From Candidatus Polarisedimenticolaceae bacterium (GTDB taxonomy: Bacteria; Acidobacteriota; Polarisedimenticolia; Polarisedimenticolales; DASRJG01), in the NCBI GenBank assembly GCA_036275915.1, contig DASUCV010000024.1:1-64000 (forward strand): a DNA stretch of 64,000 nt, read 5' to 3'. The position numbers and the translations under genes were made by a program. The notes below the pieces were generated by a model. The model saw only the letters and a list, made by a program, of their open reading frames with translations. It was not told the origin of the DNA and made no database searches. Position 1 is the stretch's first letter. Every line of letters starts with the position of its first letter. Shown in pieces: positions 14,684 through 23,097 of this stretch.

Positions 14684-15769
14684 ATGAAATTGCTTCGAGT
14701 GATGGCCTTGATCGTGCTCGTGGCCGCTTCGATCCCCGTTCTCGCCGACGGAGGTCCGAACCACCAGGTCAAGCAGACGCCGCCGGTGAAGATGGGCACG
14801 TCCGGCGGCAGCAGCGCCGATGCGAGCCGGCTTTATTGCTGCGGCGGGACGCTGGGCTCGCTCGTCCGCTACGACGGCGTGCTGTCGATTCTGAGCAACA
14901 ACCACATCCTCGCGCGCTCGGGTAGCGCGACGACGGGCGAGGACACGATCCAGCCCGGCCTCATCGACGTCAACTGCAACGGCGCGACCGCGAACATCGT
15001 CGGCGACTTCGCCGGCGACAAGGTTCCCTTGGGCACGAAGAACGTCGACACCGCGATCTCGACCGCGCGCTCGGGGATGGTCGATTCGACCGGCGCGATC
15101 ATCGACATCGGGGTCCCCTGCGCGTCGCCGGCGACCGGCACGGTCGGCATGGGCGTCACGAAGAGCGGCCGCACGACCGGCCAGACGACCGGGAGCATCA
15201 CCTCCGTCAACACCAGCGTCTCGGTCCAGTACCAGAAGGGCTGCAACGCCGGGAAGAGGTTCGTCGAGACGTACACGAACCAGCTCGTCATCTCGGGGAG
15301 CGGCAGCTTCAGCGCCGGCGGCGACTCGGGCTCGCTCATCGTGACGAACGACAGCTCCCACCACCCGGTCGGGCTGCTCTTCGCCGGCAACACCACGCAA
15401 ACGATCGCGAACCCGATCCAGGCCGTGATAAGCGCCTACACCGCGGGCGGTCACACCTTCACCTTCGTTGGCAACAACTGCCTCGCGTCGTCCGCCGAGG
15501 CGACCAGCGGCCTGGGCAAGATCGGCCCGCTCCCCGCCGACATCGATTTCGCGACGACCGTCAAGGAGCGGTACGAGGCCGAGCTGTTCACGCGGCCCGG
15601 AGTCATCGGCGTCGGCGTCGGCGTCGATGAGACCGACGCGTCCCGCGCGGCGATCGTCATCTACACGACCGCCGGCATCGGCGCGCACGTTCAGCCGGGC
15701 AGCTTCCCGGCCGACATGGACGGCGTCACGGTGCGCGTGATCCCGACGGAGCCGTTCGAGGCGCAGTAG
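14684..15769 (+). CDS. Secreted trypsin-fold serine peptidase
   Basis: A 361-residue protein with a typical signal peptide (MKLLRVMALIVLVAASIPVLA). The mature domain is a chymotrypsin/Nal1-like S1 fold: the His is in LSNNHIL (about residue 73), the Asp in KNVDTAIS (about 124) and the Ser in GGDSGSL (about 217), so a complete triad is present. Several Cys pairs suggest disulfides outside the cytoplasm. The C-terminal ~80 residues (YEAELFTRPGVIGVGVGVDE) form a small extra domain. The substrate is unknown. The start is set by AGGAGG 8-10 nt upstream of ATG 14684; this site can be masked by the leader hairpin. A terminator follows at 15795. It lies just downstream of merB but shows no obvious functional link. 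Confidence 0.85.
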   Translation: MKLLRVMALIVLVAASIPVLADGGPNHQVKQTPPVKMGTSGGSSADASRLYCCGGTLGSLVRYDGVLSILSNNHILARSGSATTGEDTIQPGLIDVNCNGATANIVGDFAGDKVPLGTKNVDTAISTARSGMVDSTGAIIDIGVPCASPATGTVGMGVTKSGRTTGQTTGSITSVNTSVSVQYQKGCNAGKRFVETYTNQLVISGSGSFSAGGDSGSLIVTNDSSHHPVGLLFAGNTTQTIANPIQAVISAYTAGGHTFTFVGNNCLASSAEATSGLGKIGPLPADIDFATTVKERYEAELFTRPGVIGVGVGVDETDASRAAIVIYTTAGIGAHVQPGSFPADMDGVTVRVIPTEPFEAQ

Positions 15770-15794
15770 CCGTCGGCAGGAATTAGGCGGAAAC

Positions 15795-15820
15795 GGGGCG
15801 GCTGGGGGGCCGCCCTTTTT
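15795..15820 (+). terminator. Rho-independent terminator after the serine peptidase
   Basis: GGGCGGC (15796-15802) pairs with GCCGCCC (15809-15815) across the loop TGGGGG and is followed by TTTTTCTTT. Confidence 0.88.
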
Positions 15821-15847
15821 CTTTGTTCGCTGCCGTCGGCTTCGCGC

Positions 15848-16021
15848 CTAGAGATCTTCGGGTTTGAGAAGACGATCGGCAATGACGCGAAGAGCAAGCG
15901 CTTGGACTTTCGCGGTCGCTTCATCCTTCGTCGCGCCGTAGGCCATGACACCGGACAGTTCGACGACCTCGGCGATCCACCGCCCGTCGACTTCCTGCTC
16001 GATCTCTAAGCGAAACGTCAT
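15848..16021 (-). CDS. Orphan HicB-like antitoxin domain protein
   Basis: A 57-residue protein with the HicB/UPF0150 partial RNase-H-like fold: FRLEIEQEVDGRWIAEVVEL, then GVMAYGATKDEATAKVQALALRVIADRL. In HicAB systems this domain neutralises the HicA mRNA interferase. No HicA (a ~60-80 residue double-stranded RNA-binding-like protein) is visible on either side, and there is no separate C-terminal DNA-binding domain. It is therefore a solitary member, as is common in environmental genomes. The ATG at 16021 is chosen over an upstream extension that overlaps the divergent gene. Its role as an antitoxin is unproven. Confidence 0.75.
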   Translation of the reverse strand: MTFRLEIEQEVDGRWIAEVVELSGVMAYGATKDEATAKVQALALRVIADRLLKPEDL

Positions 16022-16137
16022 GGCGACTCCGTTGAGCTCGGCAGCGGCAATATACGACGTGCCGGCGAAGCCGCACCAACGTGCTGTTGCATGGAGGAGA
16101 CGGCCAGCCTGCGTATGATGCGCCTCCGGAGGCCGGA

Positions 16138-17796
16138 TTGGCGCAACGGGAGAACCAAGCAAGGAATCGCGCGCCGTGGGCCGCCGTCGCGCTCGTCCTT
16201 CTCACCGTCGTCGCGCACGCCGGCGCCTTCCGTGCCGGGTTCATCTGGGACGACGACGACTACGTCACCGAGAACACGGCGCTGCACGACCTTCACGGCC
16301 TCGGGCGGATCTGGTTCGAGCTCGGTGCCGTTCCGCAGTACTACCCGCTCGTGCACACGACCTTCTGGATCGAGCACCAGCTCTGGGACGACCACGCGGC
16401 GGGCTATCACGCGGTCAACGTCCTGCTCCATGCCGCGAATGCGCTCCTGCTCTGGACGATCATGCGGCGTCTCGGACTCTCCGGCTGCTGGCTCGCGGCG
16501 GCGATCTTCGCCGTTCATCCCGTGCACGCCGAGTCGGTCGCGTGGATCACCGAGCGCAAGAACGTGCTGTCCGGCCTGTTCTACCTCTCGTCCCTGCTGG
16601 CGTGGCTGCGATTCGACGACGAGGAAGACAGGCGAGCCTACCTGTCGAGCCTCGCGCTCTTCGCATGCGCGCTGCTCTCGAAGACGGTGACGGCGACGCT
16701 TCCTGCGGCGTTTCTCGTGATCGCGTGGTGGCGTCGCGGCACGCTGCGACGCGCCGATATCCTTCCGACGCTCCCGTTCTTCGCGCTCGGCGCCGCGGCG
16801 GGCGCGCTCACGAGCTGGATGGAGCGCTTCTACGTCGGCGCCGTCGGCGGCGACTGGGCGCTCTCGTTCGTCGAGCGTTTCCAGGTCGCGGGGCGCGCGG
16901 TCTGGTTCTATCTCGGCAAGCTCATCTGGCCGCACCCGTTGATGTTCATCTACCCGCGGTGGCGGCCGGCGACCTGGGGCACGGCGGGATTCGTGTGGCT
17001 GATCGCCGCCGTCGCGACGCTCGCCGCGCTGTGGGCGCTTCGCGATCGCGTCGGGCGTGGACCGCTCGCCGCGGCACTGTTCTTCGGCCTGACGCTCGGC
17101 CCGGCGCTCGGCTTCGTCAACGTGTATCCCATGCGCTTCTCCTACGTCGCCGACCACTTCCAGTATCTCGCCAGCCTCGGGCCGATCGTTCTTGCGGCGG
17201 CATGGATCGCGCGGCAGTCGTGGCGTCCCGTGGCGGCGGGTGTCGCGCTCGCCGTCCTCACGATCCTCACGTGGCGGCAGGAGACGATCTACGCGAGCGA
17301 AGAGACGCTCTGGCGGAAGACGATCGAGACCGATCCGAACGTGTTCATCGCGCAGAACAACGTCGGCGGGATGCTCTTGAACCGGGGCCGCGGGAACGAG
17401 GCCGAGGCGTACTTCCGGCGGGCGATCGCGATCGAGCCGACGTACCCCGAGGCGTACGACAACCTCGGCATCGTTCTCCACGATCAGGGCCGGATCGACG
17501 ACGCGATCGCGGAGTATCGAACGGCCGTCCGTCTCGACCCGCGCTACCCGATCGTCCACAACAATCTCGGCATCGCGGTCGCCGAGCAGGGGCACCTCGA
17601 CGAGGCGATCGCCGAGTTCCGCGAAGCGCTCCGCCTCAAGCGTCCGTTCGCCTTTCCCAAGGCGCAGCTCAATCTCGGGATCGCGCTCCTCAAGCAAGGG
17701 AAGAAGGACGAGGCCGTTGCCGCGCTTCGAGAGGCCGTCCGCGTCGCGCCGAACGATCCCGAGGCCGCGAACGCCTTGCGCGTCGCGATGCGGTAG
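16138..17796 (+). CDS. Polytopic GT-C-like membrane protein with TPR domain
   Basis: A 552-residue TMTC-like protein. The N-terminal ~370 residues contain about nine to ten hydrophobic helices. The first periplasmic loop carries WDDDDYV, an acidic motif like that of protein O-mannosyltransferases and TMTC proteins, followed by HPVHAESVAWITERKNVLSGLFY, typical of bacterial TPR-containing members. The C-terminal ~150 residues are four TPR units (PTYPEAYDNLGIVLHDQGRIDDAIAEY and relatives). The family probably transfers sugar from a lipid donor to exported proteins, but no bacterial activity is assigned here. The TTG at 16138 has GGAGG 5 nt upstream and is preferred to the GTG at 16081. Its stop abuts the stop of the convergent VOC gene. 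Confidence 0.8.
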   Translation: MAQRENQARNRAPWAAVALVLLTVVAHAGAFRAGFIWDDDDYVTENTALHDLHGLGRIWFELGAVPQYYPLVHTTFWIEHQLWDDHAAGYHAVNVLLHAANALLLWTIMRRLGLSGCWLAAAIFAVHPVHAESVAWITERKNVLSGLFYLSSLLAWLRFDDEEDRRAYLSSLALFACALLSKTVTATLPAAFLVIAWWRRGTLRRADILPTLPFFALGAAAGALTSWMERFYVGAVGGDWALSFVERFQVAGRAVWFYLGKLIWPHPLMFIYPRWRPATWGTAGFVWLIAAVATLAALWALRDRVGRGPLAAALFFGLTLGPALGFVNVYPMRFSYVADHFQYLASLGPIVLAAAWIARQSWRPVAAGVALAVLTILTWRQETIYASEETLWRKTIETDPNVFIAQNNVGGMLLNRGRGNEAEAYFRRAIAIEPTYPEAYDNLGIVLHDQGRIDDAIAEYRTAVRLDPRYPIVHNNLGIAVAEQGHLDEAIAEFREALRLKRPFAFPKAQLNLGIALLKQGKKDEAVAALREAVRVAPNDPEAANALRVAMR

Positions 17797-18183
17797 CTAC
17801 TTCTTGCGCTTGGGCGCGACCTTCTTTTTCGCGCTCGCTCCGTATTTCGGCCTCGCGTGGCGCGGCTGATAGACGCCGAGCTTCCCGCCGCCGGGTAGCG
17901 TCAGTTGCGTCAGCAATCCCCATCCCTGATCGCTGATCGGGTCGCAGGCGATCTTCTTTTTCTTCATCGCGGCGACGAGCGCCTTGACGTCGTCGCACAT
18001 GAAGAACAGCTCGTGGTGATCGTTCTCGTCGGAGGGATGGATCGCGATCTCGGACGGGGGCATCGCGAAGATGAGCCAGCCTCCTCCGACATCGACGTGA
18101 GGGAGGCCGAGCACGTCGCGCAGGAACCTGCGGTCGGCTTCCGGGTTCTTGCTGTAGACGATGGCGTGCGCGCCGTTGATCAT
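17797..18183 (-). CDS. VOC-superfamily (glyoxalase-like) protein
   Basis: A 128-residue single VOC domain: two beta-alpha-beta-beta-beta units with HAIVYSKNPEADRRFLRDVLGL in the first and HHELFFMCDDVKALVAAM in the second. Possible metal ligands are His6 and His/Glu residues of the second unit. The C-terminus is a Lys/Arg-rich tail (KKKVAPKRKK), unusual for the family and of unknown use. The substrate cannot be predicted. The ATG at 18183 is 11 nt after the stop of the methyltransferase gene, so the two are probably cotranscribed. Confidence 0.83.
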   Translation of the reverse strand: MINGAHAIVYSKNPEADRRFLRDVLGLPHVDVGGGWLIFAMPPSEIAIHPSDENDHHELFFMCDDVKALVAAMKKKKIACDPISDQGWGLLTQLTLPGGGKLGVYQPRHARPKYGASAKKKVAPKRKK

Positions 18184-18194
18184 CGCGGTCTCCT

Positions 18195-18956
18195 TCAGTC
18201 TTTCTTCACCACCATCGTGTTCGGCCGGAGCGAGCCGAGCGTGACGATCGCGATCCAGGCCTCGCCGAGCTTCGAGTCGGTGAGTCGAACGTCCCGGCAG
18301 CCGCTCTCCTCGAACTGCTTCGTGTATTGGGGCATGTGACGGATGTCCGAGATGACGGCGCGGCCGCCCGGGGCGAGGACGCGCGCGATCTCGCGGATGG
18401 CGGCATCGCGGCCTCGAGGGTCGTAGACGTTGTGAATCGCCGCGCGCGAGACGACGACGTCGAACGAACCGTTCTCGAACGGGAGCTTGCGCATGTCGGC
18501 CGACTCGACCGTGACGCGCGTTTCGACTCCCTCGCGCTTTGCGTTCTCGAGGGGAACTTCCGGCCTGTTCCCCGACAGGTCTTCGGCTTGCCAGATGTCG
18601 ATGCCGACGGCGCTCCCCTTCGGGACGCGCTTCGCGGCGCCGACGAGCATGAGGCCGCGGCCGCACCCGACGTCGAGCACGCGCTCGTCGCCGCGCCACG
18701 CGATCTTGTCGAGCAGGCGCTCGCGCTCCTTGATCTTGCCGTAGCGGCTGCCAAAGTACATCCAGGCGGCGCCGAAGAAGAAGCCGAGCGCGGGAGGGAG
18801 GAAGGTGCCGATGCTCGAGACGGTCACGGCGCCGATCGTGACCTGGCGCGGGACGACGCCGGCGAGGCCGAGGATCGCGACGACGAAGCAGGCCGCGCCG
18901 ATCAGGGCGAGGTTGCGGACGACGCCGGGGGCGTCGATGCCGTAGTCGGCGTTCAC
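18195..18956 (-). CDS. Membrane-anchored class I methyltransferase
   Basis: A 253-residue protein. Two N-terminal hydrophobic helices (about residues 13-33 and 45-65) anchor it. A Rossmann-type S-adenosylmethionine domain follows, with motif I VLDVGCGRGLMLVGAA, the acidic residue of motif II (GIDIWQAED) and the post-motif segment SFDVVVSRAAIHNV. It resembles class I methyltransferases acting on small molecules or lipids; the membrane anchor favours a lipophilic substrate, which is inference. The GTG at 18956 is preferred because the upstream extension is low-complexity and overlaps the next gene. Confidence 0.85.
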   Translation of the reverse strand: MNADYGIDAPGVVRNLALIGAACFVVAILGLAGVVPRQVTIGAVTVSSIGTFLPPALGFFFGAAWMYFGSRYGKIKERERLLDKIAWRGDERVLDVGCGRGLMLVGAAKRVPKGSAVGIDIWQAEDLSGNRPEVPLENAKREGVETRVTVESADMRKLPFENGSFDVVVSRAAIHNVYDPRGRDAAIREIARVLAPGGRAVISDIRHMPQYTKQFEESGCRDVRLTDSKLGEAWIAIVTLGSLRPNTMVVKKD

Positions 18957-18981
18957 GCGGCGGAGTGTAGTCGACCGCGCC

Positions 18982-19458
18982 TCAGGCGGTTCGCTTGCGC
19001 CAGCGATGGATCGCCTTGCCGACCCAGAGCTGGTACGAGATGCCGATGAGAAAAGCGAAGGCGGCGGTGGGAAGCGACGCTCGTCCACCGAAGATGAGGT
19101 AGGGGTAACCCCATACGGCGAGCGGGACATAGAGGCCCATTCCGGTCAACATTCCGGGGGAGTACCGGTTCGTGCGGAGGGCGCCGGTCGCGTGCCACAC
19201 GCCGTTCGCCGACTCCAACGCGACGACGGTCAGCCAGAGCGCGATGCCGGCCGGCTTCCCGAACATCGCACCCGCGTCATAGCAGAGGATGAGGAAGAGG
19301 GCGTTGACGATGACGTGGAAGCGCGGGGTGATCGTCGAGGCAAATTCCGGCCGGTAATCGCGATCCCACGCGGCGAACCCACCGGGCACGACGAACTCTT
19401 CCACGATGTGCAAGACCGCGGCGATCAGCGGGAGCCACGGGATGAGCGCCGGCGTCAT
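18982..19458 (-). CDS. HXXEE-domain membrane protein
   Basis: A 158-residue protein with about four hydrophobic helices. The first contains LHIVEEFVVPGGF, the His-x-x-Glu-Glu motif that names the family, and a later HVIVNALF and ESANGVWHAT add conserved His residues. The motif may bind metal. The biochemical function of the family is unknown. The start is either ATG 19458 (AGGA 8 nt upstream) or ATG 19467. It belongs to the minus-strand run with the methyltransferase. Confidence 0.78.
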   Translation of the reverse strand: MTPALIPWLPLIAAVLHIVEEFVVPGGFAAWDRDYRPEFASTITPRFHVIVNALFLILCYDAGAMFGKPAGIALWLTVVALESANGVWHATGALRTNRYSPGMLTGMGLYVPLAVWGYPYLIFGGRASLPTAAFAFLIGISYQLWVGKAIHRWRKRTA

Positions 19459-19484
19459 GGCCGCCATCCTACGCCTGCCGGCCG

Positions 19485-19937
19485 CTACGGCACCTGCGCG
19501 AGCAGATCGTCCCTCGAGACGACGCGGCTCTCGAGCTCCCGGAGCAGGCTCCGCGCATGCGCGAGCGTCGACTCGCGCGTCGCGCCCGGCTCCGGCTTGA
19601 GGTCCATCCCCAGAGCACCGATGACCACGCCGCGCGGGTCGTGCAGAGCCTGCGTGATGTCGTAGACGGGGTCTTTCCTGGACGGCGGCTCGACGCCGGG
19701 CCTCCCCGTGCGGATCGGACCGAGCTCGCCGCCGTCGCACTTCCCGCCGACTTCCTCGCGGGCGGTCGCGGCGACGGTGCGGCAATCGGCGCCGACGAGA
19801 AGCGCCAGCTCGGCTCCCGCAAGCTCGGGATGGGCGCCGACGAGCTCGTCGACGAGCCGCTGGGCGGTCGTCGTGCGCGGGGACGCATCGGCTCGAAGCG
19901 ACAGCGAAAGAGCAAGGCCGAACAGTACCGTCCGCAT
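19485..19937 (-). CDS. Secreted hypothetical protein
   Basis: A 150-residue protein with a short signal peptide (MRTVLFGLALSLSLRADA). The mature part resembles a small single-domain sensor: LVDELVGAHPELAGAELALLV, CRTVAATAREEVGGKC, then a gap and RGVVIGALGMDLKPEPGA. The last motif is reminiscent of PDC/Cache or ligand-binding folds, but I cannot name a family. Two cysteines could form a disulfide. A TTATAT hexamer lies about 9 nt before the ATG. Confidence 0.6.
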   Translation of the reverse strand: MRTVLFGLALSLSLRADASPRTTTAQRLVDELVGAHPELAGAELALLVGADCRTVAATAREEVGGKCDGGELGPIRTGRPGVEPPSRKDPVYDITQALHDPRGVVIGALGMDLKPEPGATRESTLAHARSLLRELESRVVSRDDLLAQVP

Positions 19938-20000
19938 CTCTACAGATATAAGGAGCGGGCCACCGGATTTCCAGCCTCCAGGAAATCGGTGCCTGTGCCT

Positions 20001-20837
20001 CTATTTGTCGGCCTCGATCTCGACGCGGTAGTGCTTCAAGAGGTCGTCGTGCAGGCGCTCGCGGGCGCGCACCCGGGCATCTTCGCGGAACGCGCGGCGG
20101 ACCTCGTCCTTCACCTGGTCGAACGCCGGTGGCGCGGCCGGCGTCCTCGCCGTCACGACGACGACGTGGAGGCCGTAAGACGACGCGACCGGTCCCTCCC
20201 ACGAGCCGGGGGGCAGCGCTGCGACCGCCTTCGCAAACGCATCGCCGAAGCGCATCGCGATCTCGCTCGGTGTGACGCCGTCGAACGCCCGGTCGAGGAC
20301 GAAGGGATCGCCGAGCCCTTCGATCGTTGCAGAAGCGCCGCGCCCGCGGAGCTCGGCAAGGGCCGCCCGCGCGTCGGCCTCCGTCTTGGTCCCCCGCGCC
20401 TCGCGGTTGAAGTAGACCTGCCGGAACGAGAGACGCTCCTCGCCCTGGAAGAGATCCCGGTGGCTCTCGAAGAAGGCGGCGAGCTGGGCGTCGGCCGGCT
20501 CGGTCTCGGCGTCCGCCTCCGCGAGGAACTCGAGCTGCTGCTGGAGGCGCCGGCGGATCATCGGGTCGCCGCGGTCGAGGCCGCGCGCGGTCGCCTCGCG
20601 CACCGCCGCCTCCTCGAGGACGTCGTCCTTGATCAGGCGTTCGCGCTCGGCGTCGGTCGGGTCGCGACGCCACGTCTTCTTGTAGTCAGCGACGAGCGAC
20701 TCGATCCGGGCGCGGGAGACGACGATCGTCTCGGGCTCGGGGGCGGCGCCGTGGCCGGCGATCGACCACAGACCGAAGAGCACCGCGCCGATCGCGACGA
20801 AGTGGACGAGCGGCTCCCGCAGGATCGCGCGGTTCAT
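20001..20837 (-). CDS. Membrane-anchored parvulin-type peptidyl-prolyl isomerase
   Basis: A 278-residue PpiC/SurA-type protein. One N-terminal hydrophobic helix (FVAIGAVLFGLWSIA) anchors it to the inner membrane with the rest outside. A SurA-like N-terminal helical region (about 40-120) precedes a parvulin domain (about 125-240: FRQVYFN near its start, GEIAM-like and SSYGLHVVVV towards its end). Such proteins help fold exported and outer-membrane proteins. The start overlaps the stop of the lipoprotein gene (ATGA). The sequence between gene and domain borders is ordinary. Confidence 0.83.
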   Translation of the reverse strand: MNRAILREPLVHFVAIGAVLFGLWSIAGHGAAPEPETIVVSRARIESLVADYKKTWRRDPTDAERERLIKDDVLEEAAVREATARGLDRGDPMIRRRLQQQLEFLAEADAETEPADAQLAAFFESHRDLFQGEERLSFRQVYFNREARGTKTEADARAALAELRGRGASATIEGLGDPFVLDRAFDGVTPSEIAMRFGDAFAKAVAALPPGSWEGPVASSYGLHVVVVTARTPAAPPAFDQVKDEVRRAFREDARVRARERLHDDLLKHYRVEIEADK

Positions 20838-21988
20838 CGCGCCGCTGCCGGCGTCGCGGCCCGGCCGTGCGCTTCGCGCCACCGCGCGAGCTCCGCCTCC
20901 GGATCGAGAGAGGCCAGGATGACCGGGTAGAAGGTGCGCAGATCGGCCGAGGAGGCCTCGTAGCGCTCGAGCTGGTCCCAGAAGAAGCGCTCGAGGATGT
21001 AGCCGGAGCGGTACTCGTCGTTCATCGTCTTCACGAGCGTGGCGCGGCGCTCGCCGCGCTCCCCGGCGAGGTAGCGGAGCGAGATCGCGCGCACGAGGCA
21101 CTCGTCGACGAACGCCTCGGCGGAGCCGAATGCCGCGTCGCCGCCGAGCGCTTTCGACGCCTCGTCCACGAGCGGCTGGAGCCGCGCGTCGAGCGCGCGC
21201 GTCGCCGCGGAGTAGACGGCGGGGTTCGTCACCGCGTGGACGAACTCGTGCGGGTTGTAGCCGATCTTCGGCTGCGGGCCCTCGATGCTGATGAACCGGC
21301 CGCCCAGCTCGAACGAGAAGGCGTGCTCGTACGAGTCGAGCAGGTTCGGGATGACGAGCGCTTCCGATCGCTCGCCCGGAGGGGCGGCGCCGAGCGCCTC
21401 GACGTCGCGGACGCGGCAGTAGTTCAGGACGGCGACGACCTGGCGGCGGATCTCCATCTCGTAGGCGCGGACGTACTCGACGTAGTCGATCCGCACTCCG
21501 TCGTAGAGGCCGGGGACGTCGGCGGCGGCGTAGAACATCGGCATGAGGTCGTGCAGGTCGTCGAGCGAACCGAAGCGCTCGTTCTTCTGGATGTCGTTCC
21601 AGTCGGGAGTCGGGGTGAACGCGGGCGGCCCCGAGGTCGCCTTCGCGACGACGGAATAGGCCCAGGGATCGGCGTGTCCCCTATGCGCGTCGTAGAAAGC
21701 GCGCAGGCGCTGGCGCAGCGCGGGGTCGAGCTTCGCGGCCAACGCGTTCCTGACCCGAACGCGCACCGGGTGCATCTGCGGCAGATGCTCGTCGTCGTAG
21801 CCCGCCGCGTTCAAGAGCGCGAACAGCGTGAAGACCGTCAGGTCTTCGGTGACGGTCACACGCCGCGAAACGCTCTCGGAGAGACCGCGCTCGCCGCGCA
21901 GCCCTTCCCGGTCCTTGGTGCACGAAACGCCGGCGAGCACCACGAGCCCCGCCGCGGCGACAACCTCGACGCACCTGACCATCCGCAT
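20834..21988 (-). CDS. DUF4932 lipoprotein, putative metallopeptidase
   Basis: A 384-residue protein with a lipoprotein signal: hydrophobic helix and lipobox LAGVSC (Cys23). The mature domain matches DUF4932, whose conserved centre here reads PKIGYNPHEFVHAVTN; HEFVH is a zincin-like HExxH variant in which two His and one Glu could hold zinc. A downstream ESAEAFVDECLVRAISLRY-like helix could supply the third ligand. The catalytic role is inferred; no substrate is known. The overlap with the PpiC gene suggests joint work on exported proteins. Confidence 0.75.
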   Translation of the reverse strand: MRMVRCVEVVAAAGLVVLAGVSCTKDREGLRGERGLSESVSRRVTVTEDLTVFTLFALLNAAGYDDEHLPQMHPVRVRVRNALAAKLDPALRQRLRAFYDAHRGHADPWAYSVVAKATSGPPAFTPTPDWNDIQKNERFGSLDDLHDLMPMFYAAADVPGLYDGVRIDYVEYVRAYEMEIRRQVVAVLNYCRVRDVEALGAAPPGERSEALVIPNLLDSYEHAFSFELGGRFISIEGPQPKIGYNPHEFVHAVTNPAVYSAATRALDARLQPLVDEASKALGGDAAFGSAEAFVDECLVRAISLRYLAGERGERRATLVKTMNDEYRSGYILERFFWDQLERYEASSADLRTFYPVILASLDPEAELARWREAHGRAATPAAAR

Positions 21989-22125
21989 GAATGCGACCCC
22001 CGAGCCTGGGGAGCATAACGCGAACGGCTCGGACTCCGGAAGCGCGCCTAGTTGAGGGCGTAACCCTCGAACTCCATGCGCTCCTTGAGCGCCTCCATGA
22101 GGAATGCAAGAGGCGTAACGGTGGA

Positions 22126-23097
22126 TCAGGGACTATCGGCGATGTGGATGACGCTGCTGTAGACACCGTCGACGACACCAGCCATGCGCCGGTAATCGAG
22201 CGAATCGGCCGTGTCGGTCGCGGTGTGATAGTGGAGATTCCTGATCGGCCCGGTATCCGTCACCATGAATGCGGGATATCCCTGAGCCCAATAGTTACGC
22301 TGATCGGAGAGATCGATACCCGGTCCGGTCGGGCCGGAATAGCTCACCGCGCGCACGTCGGTCGCGCCGCGAAAACATCGCTTCGCGCGCCGGACGAGAT
22401 CGCGATCGCTGAAGCGTCCCGCCAGTGCGACGAAGTCGCCGTCGCTCGGATACAGCAAGTGGAGGAGTGAGCCGGCCGACGGCTGCGTGTCGGTGTAGAG
22501 ACCGATCATCTCCAAGGAGATCATCGCCCGCGGCCGCGCGCCCGACCGAGCCAGGGACGCGGCGTGCACCGCGCTCCCCATCTCGTCGCCGCCGAAGTAC
22601 GGAGGCTCCTCGGTCGAGTAGGCGACGAGAACGACCGGTGCGCGAGGCGGTGTGCGGCCGAGGAGGCGGCCGACCTCGAGAAGACCGGCGATGCCGCTTG
22701 CATTGTCGTCCGCTCCGGGAAACGGACCGCACACGTCGTAGTGCGCGCCGACGACCACCGAAGGATCGCCGGCGGGGCCGAACGCCGCGACGACGTTCGA
22801 CATCTCGCGGCCTCCGGCGCGATAAGGTTGCCGCGAGACGGACGCGCCGGTCTCCTTGAGCGCGCTCTCGATATAGGCCGCCGCTCTCGTCAGCTCTTCG
22901 GGGTGGCGCCAGTCACGCGGATGGTCGGGGGCCGCGAGGTATCGCACGTGCGACTCGAGCCGCGCCGACTCCGCGTGGTCATTCCCGGGAAACTCCTCGC
23001 GACCGAAGGTCGGTTGACGCAGCGACCACGCCAAGGCGATCCACGCGGCGCCGAGCACACAGACGACCGCTAGGACGATGCGGAGGAGACTCCTCAC
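22126..23097 (-). CDS. M28-family zinc peptidase
   Basis: A 323-residue exported or membrane-anchored peptidase; residues 3-25 form a hydrophobic helix. The M28 metal sites are present: His in VGAHYD, bridging Asp in GADDNASG, the catalytic and ligand Glu pair in STEEPPYFG, an Asp in the SLEMIGLYTD segment and a terminal His in NLHYHTATDT. These would make a dinuclear aminopeptidase. GTG 23097 overlaps the stop of the epimerase gene (GTGA), so start and coupling are clear. The 107 bp downstream hold a 22-codon in-frame tail without a start signal. Confidence 0.86.
   Translation of the reverse strand: MRSLLRIVLAVVCVLGAAWIALAWSLRQPTFGREEFPGNDHAESARLESHVRYLAAPDHPRDWRHPEELTRAAAYIESALKETGASVSRQPYRAGGREMSNVVAAFGPAGDPSVVVGAHYDVCGPFPGADDNASGIAGLLEVGRLLGRTPPRAPVVLVAYSTEEPPYFGGDEMGSAVHAASLARSGARPRAMISLEMIGLYTDTQPSAGSLLHLLYPSDGDFVALAGRFSDRDLVRRAKRCFRGATDVRAVSYSGPTGPGIDLSDQRNYWAQGYPAFMVTDTGPIRNLHYHTATDTADSLDYRRMAGVVDGVYSSVIHIADSP

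Noticed and set aside
19557-20930. Long plus-strand frame over the PpiC and lipoprotein genes
   Set aside because: It has no signal, ribosome site or domain and is antisense to genes with clear families.
22048-22125. A 22-codon extension in frame after the TGA of the M28 peptidase, seen as a possible second selenoprotein
   Set aside because: The TGA lies at the natural end of the M28 domain, no GGUC-type hairpin follows, and the family has no Cys at that place.
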